Positions 28,396 to 35,761 of a stretch of DNA of 64,000 bases are shown here, piece after piece; the first letter of the stretch is position 1; every line of letters starts with the position of its first letter. The stretch comes from Streptomyces musisoli (GTDB lineage Bacteria; Actinomycetota; Actinomycetes; Streptomycetales; Streptomycetaceae). The stretch covers positions 1 to 64,000 of the forward strand of contig NZ_JAERRH010000026.1 of NCBI RefSeq assembly GCF_016741855.1. Direction: 5' to 3'. Position numbers and translations under genes: made by a program. A model generated the notes under the pieces. The model searched no databases and had not been told where the DNA came from. It saw only the letters and a program-made list of their open reading frames with translations.

Positions 28396-28631
28396 CACCG
28401 ACCGGTCTTCTGGACGGTGGCCGTCGTGGTGTCGGCCGGGTGGATGCCGGCGTTGTCGACCAGGACCTCGCTACGTCCGCCGCGTGCCCGGATCCCGTCG
28501 GCCGTCTCCCCGCCCCGCTCGGCGCTGCGGCCCGAGACGGCGCCCTGCGCCCCCTCGGCGGCGAACGCCTCCGCGATCCCGCGGCCCTGTTGCCGCTCGC
28601 TCCCCGTCACCAGGCGGTCCGCCCGCGACAC
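28396..28631 (-). pseudogene. Remnant of a short-chain dehydrogenase/reductase
   Basis: In the minus frame 28631 downward one reads GRGIAEAFAAEGAQGAVSGR, then TADGIRARGGR directly joined to EVLVDNAGIHPADTTTAT. These are the nucleotide-binding start and the NNAG region of an SDR, with the roughly 40 residues normally between them missing and the glycine motif damaged (GSERQQGRG). No catalytic Tyr-Lys segment follows. This is a truncated, internally deleted gene relic. A 10-base C homopolymer (28666-28675) lies just upstream. Confidence 0.6.
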
Positions 28632-28782
28632 GCATCGGCACGCTCACTCCTCGCTCGGTTCTCCTCCCCCCCCCCGGTCCGGGCGCGACCGCCGCTCTGC
28701 GGCTGAAGAGCGGACTCGCGAGTTCCGAATCGGCGCCTCTGCTCGCTCTTCGACGGGGGTTGTCGGAGCGAGGTTTCCGATA

Positions 28783-28815
28783 TATCGTTGAAGCATCGCG
28801 AACGATACGCGATGC
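28783..28815. promoter_or_regulatory. Interleaved inverted repeats, probable PadR operator
   Basis: Two perfect inverted repeats interlock: TATCGTT (28783-28789)/AACGATA (28801-28807) and GCATCGCG (28793-28800)/CGCGATGC (28808-28815). They end 34 bp before the padR start at 28850. The arrangement is what an autoregulating PadR dimer, or two dimers, would occupy. Confidence 0.65.
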
Positions 28816-28849
28816 ATACGTGACAGATCAGCGATGGAATGGAGTGATC

Positions 28850-29479
28850 ATGATGCGTACCCACGGATTCGAGCGTGGACATCGGCACGAGGGCCCCGGC
28901 TGCCGGGGCATGGGCGGCTTCGAGGGCCGTCGGGCCGCCTTCGGCCCGTTCGGGCCGGGCGGCCCGGGATTCGGTCCCGGTGGCCCCGGTTTCGGACCGG
29001 GTGGCTGGGGGCCCCGAGGGCGGGGCGGTCCGCGGGGGCGGGCGCGGCGAGGTGACGTACGCGCCTCGATCCTGGCCCTGCTCAGGGACCGGCCCATGCA
29101 CGGCTACGAGATGATCCAGGAGATCGCCGAACGCAGTGGCGGCGCCTGGAAGCCCAGCCCCGGCTCGGTCTACCCCACCCTCCAGCTGCTGGAGGACGAG
29201 GGCCTGATCGCCAGTGAGACCGAGGGCGGCAAGAAGCTGTTCGCGCTGACCGGGAGCGGACGCGCCGCCGCCGAGGAAGGGCCGGACGCCCCTTGGGAGG
29301 AGGCCTCGCGCGGAGTCGACTGGGAGGCCCTCACCGAGATCCGCCAGGCCGGCTTCGGCCTGATGGAGGCGTTCGGTCAGGTCTGGAAGACCGGCAGCAA
29401 GGAACAGCGCGAGAAGGCGCTGACCGTCATCAACGACGCCCGCAAGAAGCTGTACCTCATCCTCGCCGACGAGCACTGA
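28850..29479 (+). CDS. PadR family transcriptional regulator
   Basis: 209 aa. An N-terminal tail of about 60 residues is Gly/Pro/Phe-rich with FGPGGPG repeats. The PadR winged helix follows (VRASILALLRDRPMHGYEMIQEIAERSGGAW, PSPGSVYPTLQLLEDEGLIAS). The C-terminal part is a dimerisation helix (REKALTVINDARKKLYLIL). The Gly-rich head is common among Streptomyces PadR proteins of this type. ATG 28850 has GGAG upstream; ATG 28853 is equivalent. The operator-like repeats upstream suggest negative autoregulation. No transporter partner lies alongside, so the inducer and targets are unknown. Confidence 0.85.
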   Translation: MMRTHGFERGHRHEGPGCRGMGGFEGRRAAFGPFGPGGPGFGPGGPGFGPGGWGPRGRGGPRGRARRGDVRASILALLRDRPMHGYEMIQEIAERSGGAWKPSPGSVYPTLQLLEDEGLIASETEGGKKLFALTGSGRAAAEEGPDAPWEEASRGVDWEALTEIRQAGFGLMEAFGQVWKTGSKEQREKALTVINDARKKLYLILADEH

Positions 29480-29497
29480 GGCCCGTACGGCGATCCC

Positions 29498-29528
29498 GGC
29501 GCCCCGCGCGGTGTCCGCGCGGGGCGCC
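29498..29528. terminator. Bidirectional terminator between padR and the SRPBCC gene
   Basis: Perfect 14-bp stem (29498-29511 with 29515-29528) with a 3-nt loop, located between convergent gene ends. Confidence 0.85.
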
Positions 29529-29543
29529 TTGGCGTGTCCCGGC

Positions 29544-29972
29544 TCAGGCCACCAGGCCGTCCAGCTTGCGCAGCGACTCGTTCAGGGCGGCCGTCGCCGA
29601 GTCCTTGAGCTTGCCCGCCATCAGCGACACCGCGGCGCCGGTGAACTCGCCGTCGATCCGGAGGGTCGTGGCGTCCCCGTCCGGGGTCAGCGTGTAGCGG
29701 GTGGCGACGGTCACCGCCATCGGGCCCTTGCCGCGGATGGCGAACACCCGGGCCGGTTCCAGCTCCTCGATGGTCCAGTCGACCTCCGCCGGAAAGCCCA
29801 TCAGCTTCATGTTCTCCTGGAACGTCCCGCCCACGGCCAGGGTCTCGGGGCCGCCCCGGGGGAAGCTCGTGTGGGTCGCGTTCCAGGTCCCGTACGACGG
29901 CCAGTCGGTGAGCTGGGCCCACACCTTCTCGGCCGGCGCCTGGATGCGTGCCTCCGCGCTGACTTCGGCCAT
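29544..29972 (-). CDS. SRPBCC family protein (polyketide cyclase/START-like fold)
   Basis: 142 aa. The N terminus AEARIQAPAEKVWAQLTDWPSYGTWN is the diagnostic first strand and helix of the SRPBCC fold, and GGTFQENMKLMGFPAEVDWTIEEL with a long C-terminal helix completes it. Such proteins bind hydrophobic ligands; some are cyclases, others of the CoxG type. No biosynthetic cluster is adjacent, so no specific role is proposed. ATG 29972. Confidence 0.82.
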   Translation of the reverse strand: MAEVSAEARIQAPAEKVWAQLTDWPSYGTWNATHTSFPRGGPETLAVGGTFQENMKLMGFPAEVDWTIEELEPARVFAIRGKGPMAVTVATRYTLTPDGDATTLRIDGEFTGAAVSLMAGKLKDSATAALNESLRKLDGLVA

Positions 29973-30381
29973 GCGACCACCCCTCCGGGTCGGGCGTATC
30001 GGGCTACGGTGTCGCGGAACGTAGCGGCAGGGGCGCGAACATTCAATACTGATGAACCGTCAGGCGGGGGTGCGGGTCCGGTTCACGCGTACCGTTTGCC
30101 GGTGACCGCGGCCGGTGCCGCGAGCCGGCCGCCGCGCACGCCTTCCTCGGTGCCGCGGGTCGGCTGCCGCGCGCGCCTTCCTCGGTGCCGCGAGACGTGC
30201 GACGGCGCGGCACGGTTGTTCTCGGGGAGCGGCGCAAGGCGGCGCGCGCCCCTTGCGCGTAATCGGCCGGATCTCCTCCGCAAGGATGAGATCCGGTTCG
30301 GTGATGTCCACTGGGCGTGGGACGCGAAAATGGTTCCCGTCGTGGATGCCCCGTCCCGCCGATGCTGATGAGGTGGGGGAT
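29973..30381. other. Intergenic region with a 35-bp period direct repeat
   Basis: About 410 bp between divergent genes. A 27-bp direct repeat (30131-30157 and 30166-30192, one mismatch) lies in the middle; the rest is non-coding as far as I can tell. The SRPBCC promoter must lie near 29990-30050, where the sequence becomes AT-richer. Confidence 0.5.
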
Positions 30382-31245
30382 GTGCAACCCCGTACAGCCC
30401 ACCGGACCCTCCACGACGCAGTGGTTCCGCACCAGGACGGCGCCGCCGGGCTCGGTGCCGAGCTGGCGGCGGTGGTCGCCGGTGCCCGCCGGCGGGCCGT
30501 CCGGGACGGGGACCGGCAGACCGACACCGCCCATCTGCTCCACGCCCTGCTGGAACACGACCCCGAGGCCCGCGCCGCCGTGGGCGAGCCCCGGCGGCTC
30601 GCCCGGCTCCTCGGCTACCTCGTGCAGCGCAGCATCGGCTACGGACTGCGCTGGCAGGGCAGCGTGGAGGACTCCGGCGCGAACCCCCTCGTCGCCGCTC
30701 CGGTCGGAACCGCCGCTCCGGTCGGTTCCGCGGCTCCGGTCGGTTCCGCGGCTCCGGTTGGAGTCATCGAGCCGGTCGGTCCCGGCGCTCAGGTCGGAAC
30801 CGTCGAGCCGGTCGGTCCCGCCGCTCCGGTCGGTCCCGGCGCTCAGGTCGGAACCGTCGGGCCGGTCGGAACCGTCGGGCCGGTCGGAACCGTAGGGCCG
30901 GTCGGAACCGTCGGGCCGGTCGGAACCGTAGGGCCGGTCGGAACCGTAGGGCCGGTCGGAGTCGTCGGGCCGGTCGGTCCCGGCGCCGGTCCGGGCGGCG
31001 CGGTGAGGGACGCCGGGGGCTGGTCTCCCGCCGCGTCCACGGCGCTCGCGGACGCCCGCGTCCGCGCCCGGCTGCGGGGCGCACCCCGTGTCACCGGCAC
31101 CGACCTGCTCGCGGCCCTCGCCGCGGACCCGCGGTCACGGGCCGTCGAAGTCCTCGAACGCGCCGGGATCCCGGCCCGCGAGCTGGCCGCGCGGATCGAG
31201 GCCGGAACCGGCGAGTACGCCCCCGACGGAGAGGCGGCCCGCTGA
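30382..31245 (+). CDS. Clp amino-terminal (Clp_N) domain protein with an internal VGTVGP repeat
   Basis: About 287 aa. Two Clp_N half-repeats are visible: one near residues 15-95 (TDTAHLLHALLEHDPEARAA) and one near 215-275 (VTGTDLLAALAADPRSRAVE). There is no AAA+ ATPase domain, so it is a stand-alone substrate-adaptor-like protein as found in several Streptomyces. The two halves are separated by a 100-residue low-complexity linker of Pro-Val-Gly hexapeptides. The start codon is uncertain (GTG 30382 with GAGGTGGGG upstream, or GTG 30373). Partner protease not deducible. Confidence 0.75.
   Translation: MQPRTAHRTLHDAVVPHQDGAAGLGAELAAVVAGARRRAVRDGDRQTDTAHLLHALLEHDPEARAAVGEPRRLARLLGYLVQRSIGYGLRWQGSVEDSGANPLVAAPVGTAAPVGSAAPVGSAAPVGVIEPVGPGAQVGTVEPVGPAAPVGPGAQVGTVGPVGTVGPVGTVGPVGTVGPVGTVGPVGTVGPVGVVGPVGPGAGPGGAVRDAGGWSPAASTALADARVRARLRGAPRVTGTDLLAALAADPRSRAVEVLERAGIPARELAARIEAGTGEYAPDGEAAR
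30700..30990 (+). repeat. In-frame GC-rich repeat encoding (VGTVGP)n
   Basis: An imperfect tandem array of about 18-bp units with the core GGAACCGTCGGGCCGGTC; several consecutive units (30847-30960) are nearly identical. It encodes the flexible linker of the Clp_N protein. Earlier units are more divergent (APVGSAAPVG). Confidence 0.85.
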
Positions 31246-31340
31246 CGCCCCAGACTGGCCTGCTGACGTCCGGACCGGCCCGCTGACGCCCGGACTGGCC
31301 TGCTGACGTCCGGACCGGCCCGCTGACGCCCGGGCCGTCC
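31237..31340. repeat. 20-bp tandem repeat after the Clp_N gene
   Basis: Five consecutive 20-bp units of consensus CGGAYYGGCCYGCTGACGYC, alternating between two variants so that a 40-bp higher-order period appears. It begins inside the last codons of the Clp_N gene and fills the gap before the EamA gene. Confidence 0.8.
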
Positions 31341-31395
31341 ACCTGCTGAGACAGGTGTCATCCGGGGTGACGCTCCTGTCGGTGCCTGTCATCAT

Positions 31396-32400
31396 GTGCC
31401 GGTGCATACGTCTGGTAGCAGTCACGACAGCCCCGGCAAGGGAACCGGTCTCGGCCTCGCGCTCGCCTCGGCTCTGGCCTTCGGCGGGTCCGGCGTGGCC
31501 GCCAAGCCGCTGATCGAGGCGGGACTCGACCCGCTGCACGTGGTCTGGCTGCGGGTGGCGGGCGCCGCACTGGTGATGCTGCCGCTCGCGGTACGGCACC
31601 GCGCCCTGCCGCTCCGCCGGCCCGCGCTGCTCGCCGGGTTCGGGCTGCTCGCCGTCGCCGGTGTCCAGGCCTGCTACTTCGCCGCGCTCTCCCGGATCCC
31701 GGTCGGCGTGGCCCTGCTCATCGAATACCTGGCGCCGGCCCTGGTGCTGGGCTGGGTGCGGTTCGTGCAGCGGCGGCCCGTCACCCGGGCCGCCGCGCTC
31801 GGCGTGGTCCTCGCCGCGGGCGGCCTCGCCTGTGTGGTCGAGGTCTGGTCGGGGCTGAGCTTCGACGCGCTGGGCCTGGTCCTCGCCCTCGGTGCCGCCT
31901 GCTGCCAGGTCGGCTACTTCGTCCTGGCCGACCAGGGCGGCGACGCGGGCGAGACGGCGCCCGACCCGCTCGGCGTCATCGCCTACGGACTGCTCGTCGG
32001 CGCCGCCGTGCTGACGGCCGTCGCCCGCCCCTGGAACATGGACTGGTCGGTGCTGGCGGGCTCCGCGGACCTGAACGGCACCGCCGTACCGGCCGTCGCC
32101 CTGCTCGCCTGGGTGGTGCTGGTCGCCACGGTGATCGCCTACATCACCGGCGTGGTGGCCGTGCGCCGGCTGTCGCCGCAGGTCGCCGGGGTCGTCGCCT
32201 GCCTGGAGGCGGTCATCGCGACCGTGCTGGCCTGGGTGCTGCTCGGCGAGCATCTGTCCGCGCCACAGGTCGCGGGCGGCGCGGTCGTCCTCGTCGGCGC
32301 GTTCATCGCCCAGTCCTCGGCCCCCGCCAAGGGCTCCCCGGAGCCGGTCGCCACGGGCGGCGCGGAACGGGAGCTGTCCGCCCGCGGCAGCACCGCGTAG
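31396..32400 (+). CDS. EamA family (DMT superfamily) transporter
   Basis: 334 aa with ten predicted membrane segments in two EamA repeats. The first is centred on LALASALAFGGSGVAAKPLIEAGLDPLHVVWLRVAGAALV; the second ends with VAGVVACLEAVIATVLAWVLLGEHL, the classic end motif. Probably exports or imports a small metabolite; substrate unknown. GTG 31396 starts the frame, GTG 31402 is an alternative, and neither has a clear ribosome binding site. Confidence 0.87.
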   Translation: MPVHTSGSSHDSPGKGTGLGLALASALAFGGSGVAAKPLIEAGLDPLHVVWLRVAGAALVMLPLAVRHRALPLRRPALLAGFGLLAVAGVQACYFAALSRIPVGVALLIEYLAPALVLGWVRFVQRRPVTRAAALGVVLAAGGLACVVEVWSGLSFDALGLVLALGAACCQVGYFVLADQGGDAGETAPDPLGVIAYGLLVGAAVLTAVARPWNMDWSVLAGSADLNGTAVPAVALLAWVVLVATVIAYITGVVAVRRLSPQVAGVVACLEAVIATVLAWVLLGEHLSAPQVAGGAVVLVGAFIAQSSAPAKGSPEPVATGGAERELSARGSTA

Positions 32401-32474
32401 GGCGCCGCTCACGCCGTCGAGCGGACACCGCCCCCGTTCCGCGCCGCCCGGGGCGGGGGCGCCTCCGGCGGCGC

Positions 32475-32621
32475 GTGGCGGTCAAGGTCTTCCGGCCGGG
32501 CGCCGAGCCGCGGACCGAGGACCGTCTCGCCTGGGAGGCCGTCCTCCCGGCCGGCCTCCAGCACCCCGGGCTGGTCACCGTCTGCGAACCCGTCCCCGGC
32601 TCTCTCCCCCCGGGCCGCTAG
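32475..32621 (+). pseudogene. Fragment of a Ser/Thr protein kinase N-lobe
   Basis: A 48-codon frame from GTG 32475 reads VAVKVFRPGAEPRTEDRLAW and LQHPGLVTVCEP, which match the catalytic-Lys strand (VAVKV) and the segment after the alphaC helix (HPGLVTV) of bacterial Hanks-type kinases. The glycine loop upstream is not readable and the frame stops where the kinase should continue. I read it as a relic of a pkn gene. The stop overlaps the end of the convergent NimA-like gene. Confidence 0.55.
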
Positions 32622-33298
32622 CGCGCCGTCAGGTAGTCCGGCAGGCCGATGCCGGGAGCCAGGTCGGCGTTGGGGACCGGGGCCTCGTAACCCTTGCGGA
32701 GCGGCACGACCCCGGCCCAGAACGGCAGGGAGAGGTCGGCCGGCTCGTCGTTGGCCCCGCCGGTACGGACCTTGGCCGAGACCTCGTCGAGGTCCAGGCG
32801 GATGACCGCGGTGGCGGCCAGCTCCTTCTTGTCCGCGGGCCGGGAGTCGGCGGACCGGCCCGGTACGGCGTGGTCGACCAGCGCGTCCAGGGCCAGTCGC
32901 CGCTCCTCGGGATCGGTGACCTCGTGCGCGATGCCGTGCACCACGACCGAGCGGTAGTTGATCGAGTGGTGGAAGGCGGAACGCGCCAGCACCAGCCCGT
33001 CGACGTGGGTGACCGTCAGGCACACCGGCAGGCCGGGGTCGGTCCCGCCGGCCATCCGCAGCGGGCGCGAACCGGTCGACCCGTGGATGTACAGCCGCTC
33101 GCCGACCCGGCCGTAGAGCGTCGGCAGCACCACCGGGGCGCCGTCCCGGACGAAGCCGAGGTGGCAGACGTACCCCTCGTCCAATATCGCGTGCACCAGT
33201 TCCTTGTCGTACGACGCCCGGTCCGCGGAGCGCGTCGGCACGGTCCGGTCGGTCGGCGTGTAGGCGGCGGCATGCGTTTCCTCGGTCGTCCCCGGCAT
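32618..33298 (-). CDS. NimA-like pyridoxamine 5'-phosphate oxidase-fold flavoprotein
   Basis: 226 aa. FMN-binding split-barrel fold of the COG3467 (NimA, flavin-nucleotide-binding) type: AILDEGYVCHLGFVRDGAPVVLPT, YIHGSTGSRPLR and ARSAFHHSINYRSVVVHGIA. Relatives reduce nitro compounds or bind flavin; the substrate is unknown. ATG 33298 is preferred because GGAGGG lies 7 nt upstream; an ATG at 33313 would have no such site. Divergent from a MocR regulator, a pairing that recurs in actinobacteria. Confidence 0.8.
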   Translation of the reverse strand: MPGTTEETHAAAYTPTDRTVPTRSADRASYDKELVHAILDEGYVCHLGFVRDGAPVVLPTLYGRVGERLYIHGSTGSRPLRMAGGTDPGLPVCLTVTHVDGLVLARSAFHHSINYRSVVVHGIAHEVTDPEERRLALDALVDHAVPGRSADSRPADKKELAATAVIRLDLDEVSAKVRTGGANDEPADLSLPFWAGVVPLRKGYEAPVPNADLAPGIGLPDYLTAR

Positions 33299-33336
33299 GA
33301 CGGAACCCTCCATGGGTGTGGCGTGTGGCGAACAGT

Positions 33337-33368
33337 TTTGTACTAGTGCATAATGCTCTTTGTGCTAG
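33337..33368. promoter_or_regulatory. MocR-type direct repeats in the divergent promoter
   Basis: TTTGTRCTAG occurs twice in the same direction (33337-33346 and 33359-33368), exactly 22 bp apart, i.e. two helical turns. The palindrome GCATAATGC (33348-33356) lies between them. MocR-family regulators such as GabR and PdxR bind spaced direct repeats, so this is a good operator candidate. The second copy overlaps the start of the regulator gene itself. Confidence 0.65.
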
Positions 33369-34693
33369 GAGAATATCGGATCACCGGGCGGAGTGCAGCC
33401 GAGATCGCGGCCGCCGTCGAGCGGGCGGTCGGCGCGGGGGAGCTGCGGCCGGGCCAACCCCTGCCTCCCATGCGGGAGTTGGCGGCCCAGCTGGGGGTGA
33501 ATCCGAACACGGTCGCCGCCGCCTATCGCACCCTGCGCGAACGCGGGGTGATCGAGACGGCCGGCCGCCGGGGCAGTCGTGTCCGCTCCAAGCCGGCCAC
33601 CACCGGCCGCGAGGAACTGCGGGTGCAGGTGCCCCCCGGGGGGCGCGACCTCTCCACGGGCAACCCCGATCCGGCCCTGCTGCCCCGTCTGGCCCCGGCG
33701 CTCGCCGCGGCCGCCGGGGAGGGCGACCGCCGGCCCGTCCTCTACGGCGACGACCCCGTCGACGCGGACCTCGCCCGGCTCGCCCGCGCCGAACTCGACG
33801 CCGACGGCGTCCCCGCGGGGCCGCTGACGGTGACCTCCGGCTCCCTCGACGCCATCGAACGCGTCCTCGCCGCGCACCTCCGGCCCGGCGACACGGTCGC
33901 CGTCGAGGACCCCGGCTGGGGCAGCGCCCTGGACCTCGTCCCCGCCCTGGGCCTGCGCCTGGCCCCCGTCGGCGTGGACGACGACGGGCCGCGCGCGGAC
34001 GACCTGCGCCGCGCCCTGGAATCCGGCGCCCGCGCCCTGATCGTCACCGACCGCGCCCAGAACCCGACCGGTGCCTCGGTGGCCGCCACCCGCGCGCGTG
34101 CCCTGCGTGCGGTGCTGCGCGACCACCCGGAGACCCTGCTCATCGAGGACGATCACGGTCACGGCATCGTCGACCTGCCCCTGCACCCCCTCGCGGGCGT
34201 CACCCGCCACTGGGCCTTCGTCCGCTCGGCCGCCAAGGCCTACGGCCCCGACCTGCGCCTCGCCGTCCTCGCCGGCGACCCCGTCACCATGGACCGGGTC
34301 CGGGGCCGCCAGCGACTGGGCCCCGGCTGGGTGAGCCTGCTCCTCCAGCGGGCCGTGGTGCACCTGTGGACGGACGGCGCGGTGGACCGGCCGGCCGTGG
34401 CGCGGTCGTACGGCGAGCGCAGGGACGCCCTGGTCGACGCGCTGGCGGAACGCGGGGTCACCGCCCACGGCCGCAGCGGCATGAACGTCTGGGTACCGGT
34501 GCCCGACGAGACGGGCGCGGTGGCCCGTCTGGTGCAAGGAGGCTGGGCGGTCGCACCGGGTGCCCGCTTCCGCCTCGCCTCACCGCCGGGCATCCGCATC
34601 ACGGTCTCCACGCTCACGCGGGAGGACGTCATCCCCCTGGCCGACGCGGTGGCGGCGGCGGTACGCCCGAGCCCGGCACGCGTCTACGGCTGA
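33353..34693 (+). CDS. MocR-type regulator: GntR winged helix plus aminotransferase domain
   Basis: 446 aa. Residues 1-75 are the GntR HTH (ELRPGQPLPPMRELAAQLGV, NPNTVAAAYRTLRERGVIE). Residues 85-440 are an aminotransferase class I/II fold with DRAQNPTG, the Asp-containing IEDDHGHG and the PLP lysine in SAAKAYGPDLRLA. Such proteins sense PLP or PLP-linked amino acids. ATG 33353 has no Shine-Dalgarno and follows TACTAGT by about 7 nt, so leaderless expression is possible; GTG 33362 is an alternative start. Likely regulates itself and the divergent flavoprotein gene. Confidence 0.87.
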   Translation: MLFVLGEYRITGRSAAEIAAAVERAVGAGELRPGQPLPPMRELAAQLGVNPNTVAAAYRTLRERGVIETAGRRGSRVRSKPATTGREELRVQVPPGGRDLSTGNPDPALLPRLAPALAAAAGEGDRRPVLYGDDPVDADLARLARAELDADGVPAGPLTVTSGSLDAIERVLAAHLRPGDTVAVEDPGWGSALDLVPALGLRLAPVGVDDDGPRADDLRRALESGARALIVTDRAQNPTGASVAATRARALRAVLRDHPETLLIEDDHGHGIVDLPLHPLAGVTRHWAFVRSAAKAYGPDLRLAVLAGDPVTMDRVRGRQRLGPGWVSLLLQRAVVHLWTDGAVDRPAVARSYGERRDALVDALAERGVTAHGRSGMNVWVPVPDETGAVARLVQGGWAVAPGARFRLASPPGIRITVSTLTREDVIPLADAVAAAVRPSPARVYG

Positions 34694-34736
34694 CGGCACC
34701 TGGAGAGCTGGCGGCGCCTGAAGGAAGGGGGCGCCC

Positions 34737-35687
34737 TCAGGCGCGCCTGCCCCGCACCTGGGTGAGCGCGGCCCCCGCGATGACGATCAGGGCCCCCACC
34801 GGCGTGGTCCACCGCAGCGACTCCCCGAGGATCGCCACCCCCGCGGCCGTGGCGATGACGGGAATGAAGTACGTGACCATCTGGGCGGTGGTGGGTCCGA
34901 CCTCGGCGACGAGTCCGTACTGGATGAGGACCGCGAGCCCCGTGCCCAGCGCGCCGAGCGCGGCGACTGCCAGCAGCGGAACGAACGCGAAGTGCTCGGG
35001 GACGCTGGTGAACAGCGGCGTCACGACGGCCAATTGCACCGTGGCCAGCAGCAGCTGCCCCCCGGTCATCGCCAGGTGCGAGTTCCCGGTGCCGGCCAGT
35101 GTCCGGCGGACGTAGATCCAGCCCACCGGGTAGCTCAGCGAGGCCAGCAGCGCCATCGCCGTGCCCGTGGCGTCCAGGCCGTGGAAGCCCTGCCAGACAC
35201 CCAGCACGGTCAGCACGCCCAGGAAGCCGAGCGCGAGACCGGCGACCCGGACCCGGGTGGGCCGGTCCTCGGACAGCGCGACCAGGGAGAGGAGCATGCC
35301 CCACAGGGGAGACGTGGCATTGCAGATGCCGGCCAGCGTGGACGGGATCGTCAGCTCGGAGTAGGCGAAGAGGGAGAACGGCAGGGCGTTCAGCAGGAAC
35401 GCGGCGACCGCCATGTGCCCCCACAGCCGGGCCTCGCGCGGCAGCCGCTCCCGCTTCACGGCCATCGCCGCCATCAGCACCGCCGTACCGAACACGAGCC
35501 GTCCCAGCGTGACCTGGAACGGCGCGTACCCCTCGGTTCCCACCTTGATCAGCAGGAAGCTGAAGCCCCAGATCAGGGACAGGGCGCCGAAGCGCAGCCG
35601 CCAGTCCAGGCGGGCGCGGGGGCGGACGGGAGCGGAGGGGGAGGCGGAGGCGGAGGACCGGGTGCGGGACGTGGTGACCGTGCTCAT
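34737..35687 (-). CDS. EamA family (DMT superfamily) transporter
   Basis: 316 aa with ten membrane segments in two EamA repeats: LSLIWGFSFLLIKVGTEGYAPFQVTLGRLVF begins the first, and VGPTTAQMVTYFIPVIATAAGVAILGE is the diagnostic end of the second. Probably a metabolite exporter. ATG 35687 (MSTVTT) is preferred to the upstream in-frame Met. Divergent from a LysR regulator across 74 bp, which suggests the LysR protein controls it. Confidence 0.87.
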   Translation of the reverse strand: MSTVTTSRTRSSASASPSAPVRPRARLDWRLRFGALSLIWGFSFLLIKVGTEGYAPFQVTLGRLVFGTAVLMAAMAVKRERLPREARLWGHMAVAAFLLNALPFSLFAYSELTIPSTLAGICNATSPLWGMLLSLVALSEDRPTRVRVAGLALGFLGVLTVLGVWQGFHGLDATGTAMALLASLSYPVGWIYVRRTLAGTGNSHLAMTGGQLLLATVQLAVVTPLFTSVPEHFAFVPLLAVAALGALGTGLAVLIQYGLVAEVGPTTAQMVTYFIPVIATAAGVAILGESLRWTTPVGALIVIAGAALTQVRGRRA

Positions 35688-35761
35688 GGGTTCAACGATG
35701 CCGGAGGCAACCTCGTAGGACAATCGAGATTTCTCTCCTGATACCTCTTAGGATTGCTTAC
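35688..35761. promoter_or_regulatory. Divergent LysR/EamA promoter region
   Basis: A 74-bp AT-richer gap. CAATC (35722-35726) and GATTG (35753-35757) form an inverted pair around the AT-rich centre GAGATTTCTCTCCTGATACC, a spacing compatible with a LysR-type regulator site, but no perfect T-N11-A palindrome stands out. Confidence 0.4.

Noticed and set aside
28068..28631. 187-residue minus-strand frame as an intact SDR gene
   Set aside because: Only the first third matches an SDR; the rest is out of family and overlaps the MerR gene, so it is treated as a gene relic.
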